A stretch of DNA of 64,000 nt from assembly GCA_946902985.2 (NCBI GenBank), contig OX336388.2:131256346-131320345 (forward strand), read 5' to 3'. This document shows, one piece after another, positions 21,491 through 32,444 of this stretch (position 1 is the first letter of the stretch; each line of letters starts with the position of its first letter). Source of the stretch: Meconema thalassinum. Its lineage: Eukaryota; Arthropoda; Insecta; Orthoptera; Tettigoniidae. The notes under the pieces are model-generated. The model ran no database searches and was not told where the DNA came from. It was given only the letters and a program-made list of their open reading frames with translations. Both the position numbers and the translations under genes were made by a program.

Positions 21491-22559
21491 GAAAATACTG
21501 CTTGTTTATGATATTCCGGTGAATTATATATATGATTGATAAACCACACTTTTGTAAATGTGCATGAAATAGCCCGGGTATTCTCTCTGGATCACGATCC
21601 TCCAGGATAGCTTAGATGGCGAAGTAGCTGACATGAGGAATGTATCCCTCTTTTAAGCATGAAGCTGTAGATTGGCATATCAAATATGTAATATTAACGT
21701 AAGTTTGTATTCTAAAGACTATCCGCAAATTTACTCGAAACATTATCCGCTATCCGCACAGCAATGCAAACTATATTCGCGTGGCGAAAATATTTGCGTT
21801 TATCCGCGGATATCCGCATCCGCGCAGGGCTTTAGCTATAGGCTACTGCATGACATAGATATTGTCATACAGATCAGGCAAAACAAAGTTAACCCAGTTC
21901 GCAGTTGATTTAATGGCTGCTAGCTCAGGACTGCAAGAGTCCTCTCTCTCTCCTCTGACAGACATTTAGTGAGATTAACCCCAATGGATGGTAGTTATTA
22001 TAAATAATATTTCTTCAGCTGCCACCTGTAACCATCACTGTTATGTTTTCAGATTAACATTTCCTGTCTATCCTTGCATCATGCAATGTGAATACATTTT
22101 ATGTTCTGTAAGTAGACCTATATTGGGTACAAGCTGGAGACTAGTAGGCCTGCTTTAAACCACATTCAACTTTAATTTCATTTTATCCGTATTTCCTTTT
22201 TTTGTTTGTTTTTTAATTCAACCTATCACAAATGTTAAATTAAATGTATAGTCTATATAGCTATAACGTACACTATGTCTTGAGATATAAAACCTTAATG
22301 GCATTTTCAGGGTGTGTTGGTTGGTGAGTGACAAGTGACTTTAAACTATGCCTAGCTCAATTCTAGCCAGATCTGATGACATGACTGTGTAATTCCAAAA
22401 TGTTACCGAAGATTGCAGTGTGTTTCACTGTGTCATTATTTGACTCATATATTTATGTGCCATCTGTCATAACTTTACTTTTTCTTTAGCTACTAAATTG
22501 TGTTGTAGTTTGTGCTATTGTAGATTATGAATGACGACATATAATGGGTCACTGTACTA
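21491..22559. other. P-element 3' non-coding region
   Basis: No gene is evident. At 21715-21835 there is a run of ATCCGC and GCGGAT boxes (for example TATCCGCGGATATCCGCATC) that looks like a subterminal repeat of a small DNA transposon. The rest is AT-rich. Confidence 0.4.
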
Positions 22560-22623
22560 ATTTCTCTTCTGAGTGACTAGGCAATGCCTTTCACTACTTT
22601 ACAAGATCTTTTAACTTGTACCT

Positions 22624-25565
22624 ATGGTTGTATCTGACCATAGTCTATCAGACATACTTTCCGCTATCAGCCTGAAAAACACAAACTGCCTAAAAATTGC
22701 TCATATCAATGCTCACTCATTAGTTGACTCCTCTCACTATTCTGAATTTTGTCACGTCTTGGGTGGTTCGTCTTTTGACATAATTGCAGTAAGTGAGTCC
22801 TTTTGCAAGCCCTCAATTTCAAATGCTGCTGTCTCTCTCACTGGCTATACAGTCATTAGAAATGACAGATTAACCGTAGGTGGAGGTGGTGTTGCAGTTT
22901 ACCTTAGGGATAGCATAAAGTATAGCGTGCTAAGTCAGTCTGCTGGTGAATATAATAAGAGGCCTGAATACATTATACTTGACATTTCTCTTACCGAAAC
23001 TAAAATTCTCTTTGCTTGTGTGTACCGTCCACCGAAAGCTGGCTACCTAGATATTTTTCTGAATGACATGTACAGGTTCATTCTTGATTATAAATATGTT
23101 TTTATTGTTGGGGACGTCAATGCTCGGTTTGGTAGTGGAGCTTTTGAAACTGAACAGGTATGTGATGTGCTCTGTTCCTGTAATGTTGAATGTTTACCAT
23201 TCGATACTACATTTCACACAGCTACTTGTGACAGCTCTCTCGATATTATCTCTTCAAACTGTAATGACCTCGTTGTTGACTACGGACAAGAACCAGCTGC
23301 TGGATTCTCAGCCCATGATCTCCTGTATGCAGTGTTTTCTTTATCTACCCCGAAACTTCGACCAAAATCAATCTTTGTACGTGACTTCAGCAAATGTAAT
23401 TTAAATGATTTTAAAACGGACGCAGAATTACTCCCTTGGCAGAATTTCTACCAATCCACTGACATAGATGAGAAAGTGACTCTATTTAATGATTGTGTAA
23501 ATAAACTCTATGATATGCATGCACCGCAAAAGAAAGTGGATATAAAACATAGCTCTGCTCCGTGGATCAGTAAAGAAATCAAAACGCTTTTAAAGAAACG
23601 TGATAAAGCACGTAGAACATTTATTAAATCTAAACTTACCATTGACTATGAAGAGTATAGAATTCTGCGTAATAAGACAAAACAAACAATTAGGAACACA
23701 AAAGTGAAATATATGTACAACCTCTTCGGTGACTGCAAAACCACCTCCACCAGATGGCGTGCTGCAAAATCATTGGGAGTTGGTGCCAGTTCAATCAGTG
23801 ATGTTGAGATGCCTGTCTCTGCATCACAATTAAACGAACATTACTCAAATGTTGCGTCAATTGGTAATGTATTAAGAGTATCGGAGACCGTCATGAAATA
23901 CACATCCATCCCTCCCCCTGCCCATGAAATTTTTTTCTTTATGTATGTTTACCCACGCCAGATTGTGAAAGCCATCAAATCAATTCGTACAAAAGCAAGA
24001 GGCCCTGATAGCATCCCAATTTCTCTTATTTCTAACTGTCTTGAAGTATTTCTACCCCCAATTATCCATCTATTTAATTTCTCTCTACAAAGTGGAGTAT
24101 ACCCGTCTCTTTGGAAGTGTGCTAACATACGTCCAGTACCAAAAAATAAAAACCCCACTAGTTGTAGTGACTTTAGACCAATAAACATCCTTTGTGCCCT
24201 TAGTAAAGCGCTTGAGAAAATTGTTCATGAACAAGTATGTGAATACCTAACTAAATTTAATATATTCAATCCTTACCAATCTGGGTTTAAAAAGGGGCAT
24301 AGTACCACCACTGCATTGTTAAAGGTCAGCGATGATATACGCTCAGCTATGGACAAGCGTCAGCTTACAATCTTATGTCTTTTCGATTTCAGTAAGTCTT
24401 TTGACTGTGTGAATCACAATATACTTCTTGCAAAGCTGAAATCTTTTGGCTTCTCTCAGAGTGCTCTTTCCTGGTTCAAATCATACCTTTCCATGCGTAC
24501 ACAGAGAGTGGTCCTCGCGGATGGCTCCTCCTCAGACTGGAAATCGGTAGAAAGTGGAGTACCTCAGGGATCTGTCTTAGGTCCACTATGCTTCTCGATA
24601 TATATAAACGATGTTGGGAATGAATTCCGAAATAGTTCTTTTCATATATACGCTGATGACCTCCAAGCCTATTTTCACCTCACGCCTAGCACTGCATGTG
24701 ATCGTATAAATCTGTTTAATGAAGACATTGACAGGCTTTGTGAATGGGCCCTAAATCATAATCTTAACTTGAACATATCTAAAACACAACTTATATCCAT
24801 TGGATATACATGATGATGATGATGATAATTGTTGTTTTAAGGGGCCTAACATCTAGGTTATCGGCCCCCATTGGATATACAAAACTTCTAAATTCAGTAG
24901 AGTTTAATTCACTACCACCCATCAAGATACTAGATAATAATATTAAATATAGCTACACTGTCAATAATCTTGGAGTGATATTTGATAGAACACTGTCGTG
25001 GACAGAGCATACGTCTAATGTGGTAAGGAAGGTTGTATCAACTATGCATCTCCTGAAAAGAACTGTTTCTTACACCCCTCCTAACATACGTAAGCTCTTC
25101 GTCCAAACTCTCATTTTTCCAATCATTGATTATGGCTCTGCTGTATACAGTGATTTACCAGAAACACAAAACATCAAATTACAAAGAGTACAGAATGCAT
25201 GTGTTCGGTACATTCTGGATGTAAGGCGAGATGAACATATCACACCTTACTAAGTGCAGCTGAAATGGCTGAAACTCTACGAGCGCAGGCAGCTATCAGT
25301 TGCCATTCTGACACATAAAATATTACATACTAAGACCTCGTTATATCTCTACAACGCCTTTACACCAATGCATTCTGTTCATAATCGAGAAAATAGATAC
25401 ACAAAATTAACACTCCAGATTCCTATACACCTAACCATGAAGTTCAATAAATCTTTTGTTTGCACCGCCTCACGCCTCTTCAACACCTTCGATTTATATA
25501 AGTTCGTCAACATTGCAAGCACTGCAGCTTTCAAAAGACATCTTTCATCCTGCTTCTTGGAGTAG
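22624..25565 (+). pseudogene. LINE ORF2: endonuclease plus reverse transcriptase, broken by a 57-bp insert and one stop
   Basis: Starts at an ATG at 22624. The first about 240 residues are an apurinic-type endonuclease that would nick the target: KIAHINAHSLVD, FDIIAVSESF, GGGGVAVYLRD, FACVYRPPK, VFIVGDVNAR and a downstream SAHDLL with the catalytic His region. Reverse transcriptase follows: GPDSIPISL, FRPINILCALSK, FDFSKSFDCVNHN (motif A), GVPQGSVLGPLCFSIYIND (motif B) and YADDLQAYF (motif C). The reading stops at 24811 because of the 57-bp insert, resumes at 24882 with KLLNSVEFN and LGVIFDRTLSW, meets a TAA at 25251-25253, then runs to 25563. Apart from these two lesions the frame is clean, so inactivation looks fairly recent. 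Confidence 0.88.
24811..24867 (-). repeat. 57-bp retroposed insert with 14-bp target duplication
   Basis: (TGA)n, then TAATTGTTGTTTTAAGGGGC and CTAACATCTAGGTTATCGGC, lies between two copies of CCATTGGATATACA (24797-24810 and 24868-24881). Its reverse complement is the 3' end of the retroposon at 35336-36793. It is therefore an extremely 5'-truncated copy on the minus strand. Confidence 0.9.
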
Positions 25566-25754
25566 TATACCTCTCACATTTGATTACTGCATTATGTTAA
25601 AATACTTTTTTATTTAAAGTTCAATTATAACATCAGGACAATAGCTGACAACCTGTCCAATTTAATAGCTTTTCTTGTACAGTATATGATGTTTGCTTTT
25701 CGGGCTGATACTGTGTCTGTATGCTCTCTTTTGTAAATAATCTTTCCATTATCA

Positions 25755-25756
<2 letters not shown>

Positions 25757-25795
<39 letters not shown>

Positions 25796-25812
25796 GTTGT
25801 TGTTGTTGTATT
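25757..25812. repeat. (ATT)n and (GTT)n microsatellite
   Basis: About 12 ATT units followed by GTT units, in the LINE 3' region. Confidence 0.95.
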
Positions 25813-26012
25813 ATTACTGTATTTTTGTTACTATTGTTAGACTATTATTATATATATTGTGAATGTAAGTGAAATGTTTTATTTGTATAAGCCCTAACCT
25901 TATTTTATGTAGGGCGCTACTGTAAAGGAGCTCTTAAGCTCTAAGTGTAGCCGTGAAAATAAAATCAATCAATCAATCTCAATACTAAATTCATATAGTG
26001 CGCTCATATTGA

Positions 26013-26114
26013 GGGTGTTACAATGCGATCCTAGCGGCAGAATGCTGAACTCAGTTGCCCCCCCCCCAGTCGCGGTGCGGCATCTCCCGGCCTTGTATTA
26101 TAACGTAGGCAACG
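26013..26114. repeat. Right inverted end of the P-element-like transposon
   Basis: The partner of 9878-9985. The core 26013-26037 is the better half, and GGCCTTGTATTATAACGTAGGCAACG at 26090-26114 matches the outer block. A run of nine C bases interrupts the middle. Confidence 0.6.
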
Positions 26115-26289
26115 CTCCGCACACTATAACAGAGCAAACACGACTGAGGGAATATGGGGCGCAGGCGCTGACTGTGTTTACCTTGCGGTTACGCCGCTAG
26201 TCAAAGGCGGGAATACTCCTTTCCCAAACGAGCGAACACGTAAGGTTGGTACAGTAGATGCATATGTCGTTTTTTGTTTTGTTTTTTTT

Positions 26290-26590
26290 TTCCCTCCTGA
26301 GAGGCCGAGTGCAGGTCTTTCTAGTCGACGCCCGTGGGCGACCTGCGCGTCGGGATGAGAGATGGAATGGATGAAGATGAATGAATGAATGAAACTGGGC
26401 AAGGATGTGGAAGGAAGCGGTCGTGGCCTGTCAGAAGGTACCGTCCCAGCATTTGCCTGGTGTTGAAAATGGGAAACCACGGAAAACCATTTCAAGGACG
26501 GCCGACGTTGGGGCTCGAAACCACGCGTCTACCGAGTCAGCAGGCCCCATGGCCTAACGCTGCGCTTTAGCCAGCGTAGCTACACTACTG
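26290..26590 (-). repeat. SINE, full-length copy (CTCCTGAGAGGCC family)
   Basis: CTCCTGAGAGGCCGAGTGC, then AGTCGACGCCCGTGGGCGAC, GATGAATGAATG, AAGCGGTCGTGGCCTG, GGGAAACCACGGAAAACC and a right end GGGGCTCGAAACC, which read on the minus strand gives a tRNA-like B box. Related copies lie at 53948-54086 and 35178-36925. A run of T bases borders it at about 26280. Confidence 0.7.
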
Positions 26591-26599
26591 TCGGTATAT

Positions 26600-28110
26600 G
26601 TCGTGTGATTTGCGGTCTATTTCCTGTTGCCCTGCTTATTCGTAACATATGCTTAACTTTAGGACACTAGTGTAGTTAAGTTATTTTGTATTCTGACCGC
26701 CGTCGTAGTATATTATATTTGCATTTCTCGAAAAAATAAATAAATAAATAAAAAAGGTGGAATGGTAGGTTGTTTTTCTCGTCAGTGTATTTTAAAACAG
26801 GCTGTGTTGTACGAAGGCGTGGACTTAAGACACATACACGTTACTGATAAAATAGTACCGTTACAATTAGGCCTACAGTACTTAATTTAACCCTAGCAAT
26901 ATCCAGTTCATTTTTTTACGATTTATTCCTAGTATTCCTTTTCTGCGCTTCCTCTACAGAAAGTTATTGTCTATTTTGAATCCGGTTACCTAATCACACG
27001 TTTATTTTTTTTAAATTTTAATTCTTGTAAAATATATTAACAATTTTCTTTTGGTGGGCACGGACCCCCCCCCGTTGGTAGTTCGTGTGCCTCGTCATAC
27101 TGTGCACTGTGGTAAAGGCAAATGTACAACAAAGGTTAACAAAACCACCATAATTTCTTCTGGTTTAGATGACCTCGCAGTTCCGCCCCTAAAAACAACA
27201 ATAACTAATTAACTTCTTCTGGTTGCAAGAGGTAGGCTACACATGCCGAAGACACAGTAAAGAACACTCGTATGTTCCACTTGTTTTGAAGATGGCGATG
27301 AGTGAATAATTAACTTTCTGACCTTCTTTTTTCATGATTTTTTTGATTTGTTTGCAACTGTTGTTAATTAAGGATTTTTTTCATTTTTTCGTTTAGGGTT
27401 CATTCGAGGTTCAAAATACAAAATTTGTTGATTAAAGAATAGTGCAAATCACACAAAAGGAATTTATTATGTTGGTCACAAAATACCACCCCCCGTTGGT
27501 AGCCCGTGGTTTGAAAAACAGCATGGTATTGCTGGCGTTAATTATTAACGTTACCATAAGGTAACGATGTTACAATTAACGCGCTGCTCTCCAACCCCGA
27601 TTGTTGTTGCGTGTGTGAGGCCAGCTGTGATGTCTGTATTCCCCCCAGGAAAGGTTTCCGAGTATCCATTATGTTGTCCCAAATCATGACCACACCTTGA
27701 CTCTTATTGGAAATGATTGCGGGGGCACACCTTGCCTTTCGTCTTGTCTTCTCTCTTCTCTTTCCGGAATGAAGCTCATTTTCATGTCCTGGCTAAGAAC
27801 CCCACCTGCTATAAAAGGCAGGATATATTAGCTGTACTGGATCTATTTAGATACAGTGTGTGTTACGGTAAATGTGATTAATCAGATGATTATGTATAAT
27901 TGCCGGGTATTGTATATAATCACGAATATATTTGGTAAATGTGATAAATTAATGAATATTTATCAAATTAACCCAACTCGAAATGTAGAATATGATGAGA
28001 GTCAGTTTGACATGTTAAATTCTAGTTGTTAATAAGGCCTTTCATACAAACACAAACCTAAACTGGGGCTTACGCCCCAGATCTCCTTGTTTGTATTACG
28101 CGCAGTAATT
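26600..28110. other. No firm feature; TATA-like site near 27.82 kb
   Basis: AT-rich sequence. CCCCCCGTTGGTAG occurs twice (about 27068 and 27490). CTGCTATAAAAGGCAGG at about 27808 looks like a TATA box, and the block from about 27569 (TGTTACAATTAACG) onward could be an LTR fragment, but I could not find a second copy or end. Confidence 0.3.
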
Positions 28111-28201
28111 TTCGTCCAGACGGTGGTCTAACTTAGTAGCGACCAATGGTTTTGTCCAGACAGTCGTGTAACCTAGTAGCGACCAATGGTTTCGTCTAGA
28201 C

Positions 28202-28728
28202 CACGGTTTCTCAACCTGTGGTACGCGTACCCCCTAGGCCATCCTTCTACTCGATCTACATGCGCAGTGAGGTTCGTGCCGTGACTACTGTGTGAGTTAT
28301 TTACGGCGCGTGTATTTGAACTCCACAAAGAATTGCATCTTTTCTTTACCGAGCACAATTCTAATTTATCATCAGTACTCAATGACTTTGGTTGGCTTTT
28401 AAAATTGGCCTATTTAAGTGATATTTTTGAAAAACTGAACATTTGGAATAAGTGTATGCAAGGTAGTGTTTCTGATATGTTCTATGTTGAAATGAAAACT
28501 AACGCAATGATTGCAAAAATCACCCTTTGGGAAAAGGAACTGAAAAACAACTATATTTTGTTTTATTAAAATATCTTTCCTTATAAAATTACGAAGGTTA
28601 AACCATACTAACTAAATACCGTTTACATTTTTAATAACCATTATTACTACCTAAGGTTAGTATGGGGTACGAAGGATGTTTAATTTTTTTAAAGGGGTAC
28701 GATGGTTGAAAAAGGTTGAGAACCCCTG
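28202..28728 (-). mobile_element. hAT-family non-autonomous element, 527 bp
   Basis: The left end CACGGTTTCTCAACC and the right end GGTTGAGAACCCCTG are inverted matches, extended inward by GTACCCC boxes. The 8-base target GTCTAGAC is duplicated exactly (28194-28201 and 28729-28736) and fits hAT target rules. The inside keeps a piece of transposase on the plus strand, so the element arose by internal deletion. The orientation call follows the family ends and is tentative. Confidence 0.9.
28333..28569 (+). pseudogene. hAT transposase fragment
   Basis: Seventy-eight open codons reading NLSSVLNDFGWLLKLAYLSD, then IFEKLNIWNKCMQGS, then ITLWEKELKNN. The LAYLxDIFxxLNxxNxxLQG pattern is a hallmark of ZBED5/FAM200-like hAT transposases, here from the catalytic domain between the insertion region and the C-terminus. 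Start and end of the protein are missing. It is what remains inside the deleted hAT element. Confidence 0.75.
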
Positions 28729-29077
28729 GTCTAGACAGTCGTCTAACCCAATAGCGACAAATGGTTTCGTCTAAACAGTCATCTAACCTAGTAGCGACCA
28801 ATGGTTTCGCCCAGACAATCGTCTACCTAGTAGCGGCCAATGGTTTCGCGCAGACAGTCGTCTTACCCAGTAGCGACCAATGGTTTCGCCCAGACAGTCG
28901 TCTAACCTAATAGCTGCCAATGGTTTCGCCCAAGCAGTCGTCTAACCTAGTAGCAACCAATGGTTTCGTCTAGACAGTCGACTAACCTAGTAGCGACCAA
29001 TGGTTTCGTCTAGACCGTCGTCTAACCCAGTAGCGGCCAATGATTTCGTCCAGACCGTCGTCTAATCTAGTAGCACC

Positions 29078-29420
29078 GGGTGAGTTAGCCGTGGTGGTTA
29101 CGGCATGACTGATGGCAGTCGCTCACATCCGGGAGGCGAGGAGGTTCGAATCCCCCCGCCGGCAACCTTGAAGATGGTCTTCTGTGGTTTCCCATCGTCC
29201 TTCCAGGCAAATGCCGGGGTTGGTCCCTAACTATAGGCCACAGCCGCTACCTTCCAACTCCTCGTCCTTACATTCCAACTTCCCTCCTTCCCTCCCCAAC
29301 GGTACTTGTAGCTCACCCATTGAGTGTCCGTCTTGAAGCAGCTACAAAACTGGCGAGCCGAACATGTCCTCGGACACATCCGGCACTAAAAGCCATACGC
29401 TAATAAAAATATATATATAT
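29078..29420 (+). repeat. tRNA-derived SINE in the minisatellite
   Basis: GGGTGAGTTAGCCGTGGTGG is the A-box region and GAGGTTCGAATCCCC holds a perfect B box. The body contains CTTGAAGATGGTCTTCTG and AAAACTGGCGAGCCGAAC; the tail is (AT)n. The flanks share ATCTAGTAGC, so the target duplication is about 10-14 bp, though the array itself makes this ambiguous. A second copy lies at 59606-59945. Confidence 0.9.
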
Positions 29421-31229
29421 ATATATCTAGTAGCGACCAATTGTTTCGTCTACTGTAGACAGTCTTCTAACCTAGTAGCGACCAATTGTTTCGTCTACTG
29501 TAGACAGTCTTCTAACCTAGTAGTGACCAATTGTTTCGTCTACTGTAGACAGTCTTCTAACCTAGTAGTGACCAATTGTTTCGTCTACTGTAGACAGCCT
29601 TCTAAACTAGTAGCGACCAATTGTTTCGTCTACTGTAGACAATCGTCTACCTATTAGCGACCAATTGTTTCGTCTACTGTAGACAATCGTCTAACCTAGT
29701 AGTGACCAATTGTTTCGTCTACTGTAGACAGCCTTCTAAACTAGTAGCGACCAATTGTTTCGTCTACTGTAGACAGTCGTCTACCTATTAGCGACCAATT
29801 GTTTCGTCTACTGTAGACAGTCTTCTAACCTAGTAGTGACCAATTGTTTCGTCTACTGTAGACAGCCTTCTAAACTAGTAGCGACCAATTGTTTCGTCTA
29901 CTGTAGACAGTCTTCTAACCTAGTAGTGACCAATTGTTTCGTCTACTGTAGACAGTCTTCTAACCTAGTAGTGACCAATTGTTTCGTCTACTGTAGACAG
30001 CCTTCTAAACTAGTAGCGACCAATTGTTTCGTCTACTGTAGACAGTCGTCTACCTATTAGCGACCAATTGTTTCGTCTACTGTAGACAGTCTTCTAACCT
30101 AGTAGTGACCAATTGTTTCGTCTACTGTAGACAGTCTTCTAACCTAGTAGCGACGAATGGTTTCGTCTATTGTAGACAGTCGTCTAACGTAGTAGCTACC
30201 AATGGTTTCGTCTACTGTAGACAGTCGTCTACTTATTAGCGACCAATGGTTTAGTCTACTGTAGACAGTCGTCTACCTATTAGCGACCAATTGTTTCGTC
30301 TACTGTAGACAGTCTTCTAACCTAGTAGTGACCAATTGTTTCGTCTACTGTAGACAGCCTTCTAAACTAGTAGCGACCAATTGTTTCGTCTACTGTAGAC
30401 AGTCTTCTAACCTAGTAGGGACGAATGGTTTCGTCTACTGTAGACAGTCTTCTAACCTAGTAGCGACCAATTGTTTCGTCTACTGTAGACAGTCTTCTAA
30501 CCTAGTAGCGACCAATTGTTTCGTCTACTGTAGACAGTCTTCTAACCTAGTAGTGACCAATTGTTTCGTCTACTGTAGACAGTCTTCTAACCTAGTAGTG
30601 ACCAATTGTTTCGTCTACTGTAGACAGCCTTCTAAACTAGTAGCGACCAATTGTTTCGTCTACTGTAGACAGTCTTCTAACCTAGTAGCGACGATTGGTT
30701 TCGTCTATTGTAGACAGTCGTCTAACGTAGTAGCTACCAATGGTTTCGTCTACTGTAGACAGTCGTCTACCTATTAGCGACCAATGGTTTAGTCTACTGT
30801 AGACAGTCGTCTACCTATTAGCGACCAATTGTTTCGTCTACTGTAGACAGTCTTCTAACCTAGTAGTGACCAATTGTTTCGTCTACTGTAGACAGCCTTC
30901 TAAACTAGTAGCGACCAATTGTTTCGTCTACTGTAGACAGTCTTCTAACCTAGTAGCGACGAATGGTTTCGTCTATTGTAGACAGTCGTCTAACGTAGTA
31001 GCTACCAATGGTTTCGTCTACTGTAGACAGTCGTCTACCTATTAGCGACCAATGGTTTAGTCTACTGTAGACAATCGTCTAACCTAGTAGCGACCAATGG
31101 TTTCTCTACTGTATACAGTCGTCTAACCTAGTATTGACCAATGGTTTCGTCTCACCATGAGGTGCAACCTTTCAATTAAATTATTCACATTCGCCATTAC
31201 GAGTTACACGATTGTGTAAAGTGATTGTA

Positions 31230-31410
31230 ATTGGTGGTATAATGCCAAAAGGAAAGTCAAGTAGCCTATACATTTTCTCGTTTGCAGCTATATGTTGCTG
31301 AATTTAGTAGAATTCTGTAAGTAGCGGCAAAATTCTATTCTGCCAAAAATGTGAAAACCTGTAAGTGCGGAACAGCGATCACAAGTCTTGCTGCATTTGG
31401 CAGGAAATAG
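31230..31410 (+). pseudogene. hAT transposase N-terminal zinc-finger remnant
   Basis: MPKGKS is followed in shifting frames by TFSRLQLYVAEF and ILFCQKCEN. This matches the order of features in 56285-56480 (LQQYVAEF, LFCQPCGKAI, HLESKKH), the BED-like finger at the start of CGGBP1-like hAT transposases. It has several frameshifts and is short. Confidence 0.5.
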
Positions 31411-31419
31411 ACATTGTTT

Positions 31420-31545
31420 TGTTGTTGCTCGTTTTAGGGGCTGTGACATCGTGGTCATATAACCTCGTGTATTTGGGTGTGTGATACCCTGTCTTTATTG
31501 TGATGGGCGATGGCTATACTAGTGTGTGTATTTGTATACTATTAT
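31420..31545 (-). repeat. SINE-like fragment (GTAGCCCC family)
   Basis: GTTGTTGCTCGTTTTAGGGG, CTGTGACATCGTGGTCATAT, CTCGTGTATTTGGGTGTGTG, in the same order as at 6049-6153. Followed by an (ATT)n run. Confidence 0.6.
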
Positions 31546-31569
31546 ATTATTATTATTATTATTATATAT

Positions 31570-31954
31570 AATATTTGCAAATGGGGGGTAATTCCCCGGT
31601 GGCAAATTGTACAAATACAGAAATACAAAAAATCGCCAACAATGACATCAAACACAATATACACAATTCGCAACTTAGGAACTATAGTAATTACATCGTA
31701 GTATTTACACAAAATTGCAATCTTCTCTTAAACACATCAATATGTTTGGGGAAAGGCTCTAAGACTGAGGCAGGTAATAAATTCCAATTATCAATACCAC
31801 GGTTAATGAAAGAATATTTCCCATAATTTGTAGGCTGTGGTCGGACCTTAACCTGCCCTGCTCAGGTAGGTGGGATTTCCCAGAAGTTTGCTTAGTTCTC
31901 CCCATGCTGGCAGATTAGTGTAAGTGTTAAACATAGCGTATAGTCTGGATTTTG
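31570..31954 (-). pseudogene. LINE ORF2 C-terminal end, downstream of the MULE insertion
   Basis: On the minus strand, entering from the MULE junction, I read RLYAMFNTYTNLPAWGEL, then after a frameshift YGKYSFINRGIDNWNLLP and VFKRRLQ, the standard end of CR1/Jockey-type LINE ORF2 proteins. The 3' end is near 31570, next to an (ATT)n run. The upstream part of the same gene lies at 34975-35172. Confidence 0.8.
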
Positions 31955-32444
31955 GGTGTCCGGACAGTTCCCCACACTGACACTTCCACACACTGCCCAA
32001 AATACTGACCCTTCCACACAGTGCTTGGACGTGGCTACCTGTTTAATGACTCAGAAATAATCTCGACTGACATTTTCACACACATCTCCCCTCTCCCCCA
32101 AGGCTACTAAGGAAAAGATCAAGTTGAAATTTGGCCTACTGTTGTTTAGCACTTTTAATATCTCTGGAATCTCATATTATATTCTTTAACTACTGAACTA
32201 CTGTATAAGGTTTGAGGCAAAAATGTTTAATACTCTTCAGCTATTATGAGTACAAGTACAAGTACTAGTATATTAAAAATGAGAAATTTCCAAAGGCTCC
32301 TCCCCATAGTAGCCTTTGAAGTATAAGTAAAGCGTAAGATATTCCCCTGATATTTTACAGCTGTATAATACAGCACACTTTAAAAATGTATCGTGCAAGT
32401 AGATAAACTATATATTTTCATTTAGACTTTCACGGCCCGTGTTA

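Larger units (their letters stand above)
22560..25980 (+). mobile_element. CR1/Jockey-like LINE in the P-element 3' region
   Basis: One long ORF2 region encodes endonuclease and reverse transcriptase, followed by a 3' region with (ATT)n and (GTT)n runs and an ending AATAAAATCAATCAATCAATC, the short-repeat tail typical of CR1-like LINEs. No ORF1 was recognised, so the copy is probably 5'-truncated. The left edge is approximate and no target duplication was found, as is usual for CR1. Confidence 0.8.
9878..26114 (+). mobile_element. P-element-like (THAP) transposon enlarged to about 16 kb by nested insertions
   Basis: Imperfect inverted ends at 9878-9985 and 26013-26114 enclose a broken THAP/P-element transposase that reads left to right. 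Removing the LINE (11393-13327), the gypsy element (13389-19782), the SINE (20712-21039) and the second LINE (about 22.6-25.97 kb) leaves about 4 kb, a plausible length for a P element. The transposase reading resumes across each of the first three insertions. I did not find the 8-bp target duplication expected for P elements, so the outer limits are approximate. Confidence 0.65.
28110..31160. repeat. 40/45-bp minisatellite array
   Basis: The left part (about 28110-28201 and 28729-29077) has 40-bp units: GACCAATGGTTTCGTC, TAGACAGTCG, TCTAACCTAGTAGC. The right part (about 29421-31140) has 45-bp units in which GTCTAGAC has become GTCTACTGTAGAC; some units are 44 bp with TCTACCTATTAGC. Blocks repeat at larger scale (for example 492 bases apart at 29836 and 30328). 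The 45-base period keeps one frame open for long stretches, giving meaningless 15-residue repeats. The array is interrupted by a hAT element and a SINE. Confidence 0.95.

Noticed and set aside
27569..28110. Solo LTR with TATA box
   Set aside because: A TATA-like site is present, but no matching terminal TG...CA limits with target duplication or second copy could be shown.
29364..30777. Open frames of 97, 74 and 149 codons with repeated NCFVYCRQSS
   Set aside because: They exist only because the 45-bp repeat length is divisible by three. Related units of 44 bp break the frame.
28110..31160. CRISPR-like array of regularly spaced repeats
   Set aside because: Units are contiguous with no unique spacers, there are no cas genes, and everything nearby is eukaryotic transposon sequence. 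It is a minisatellite.
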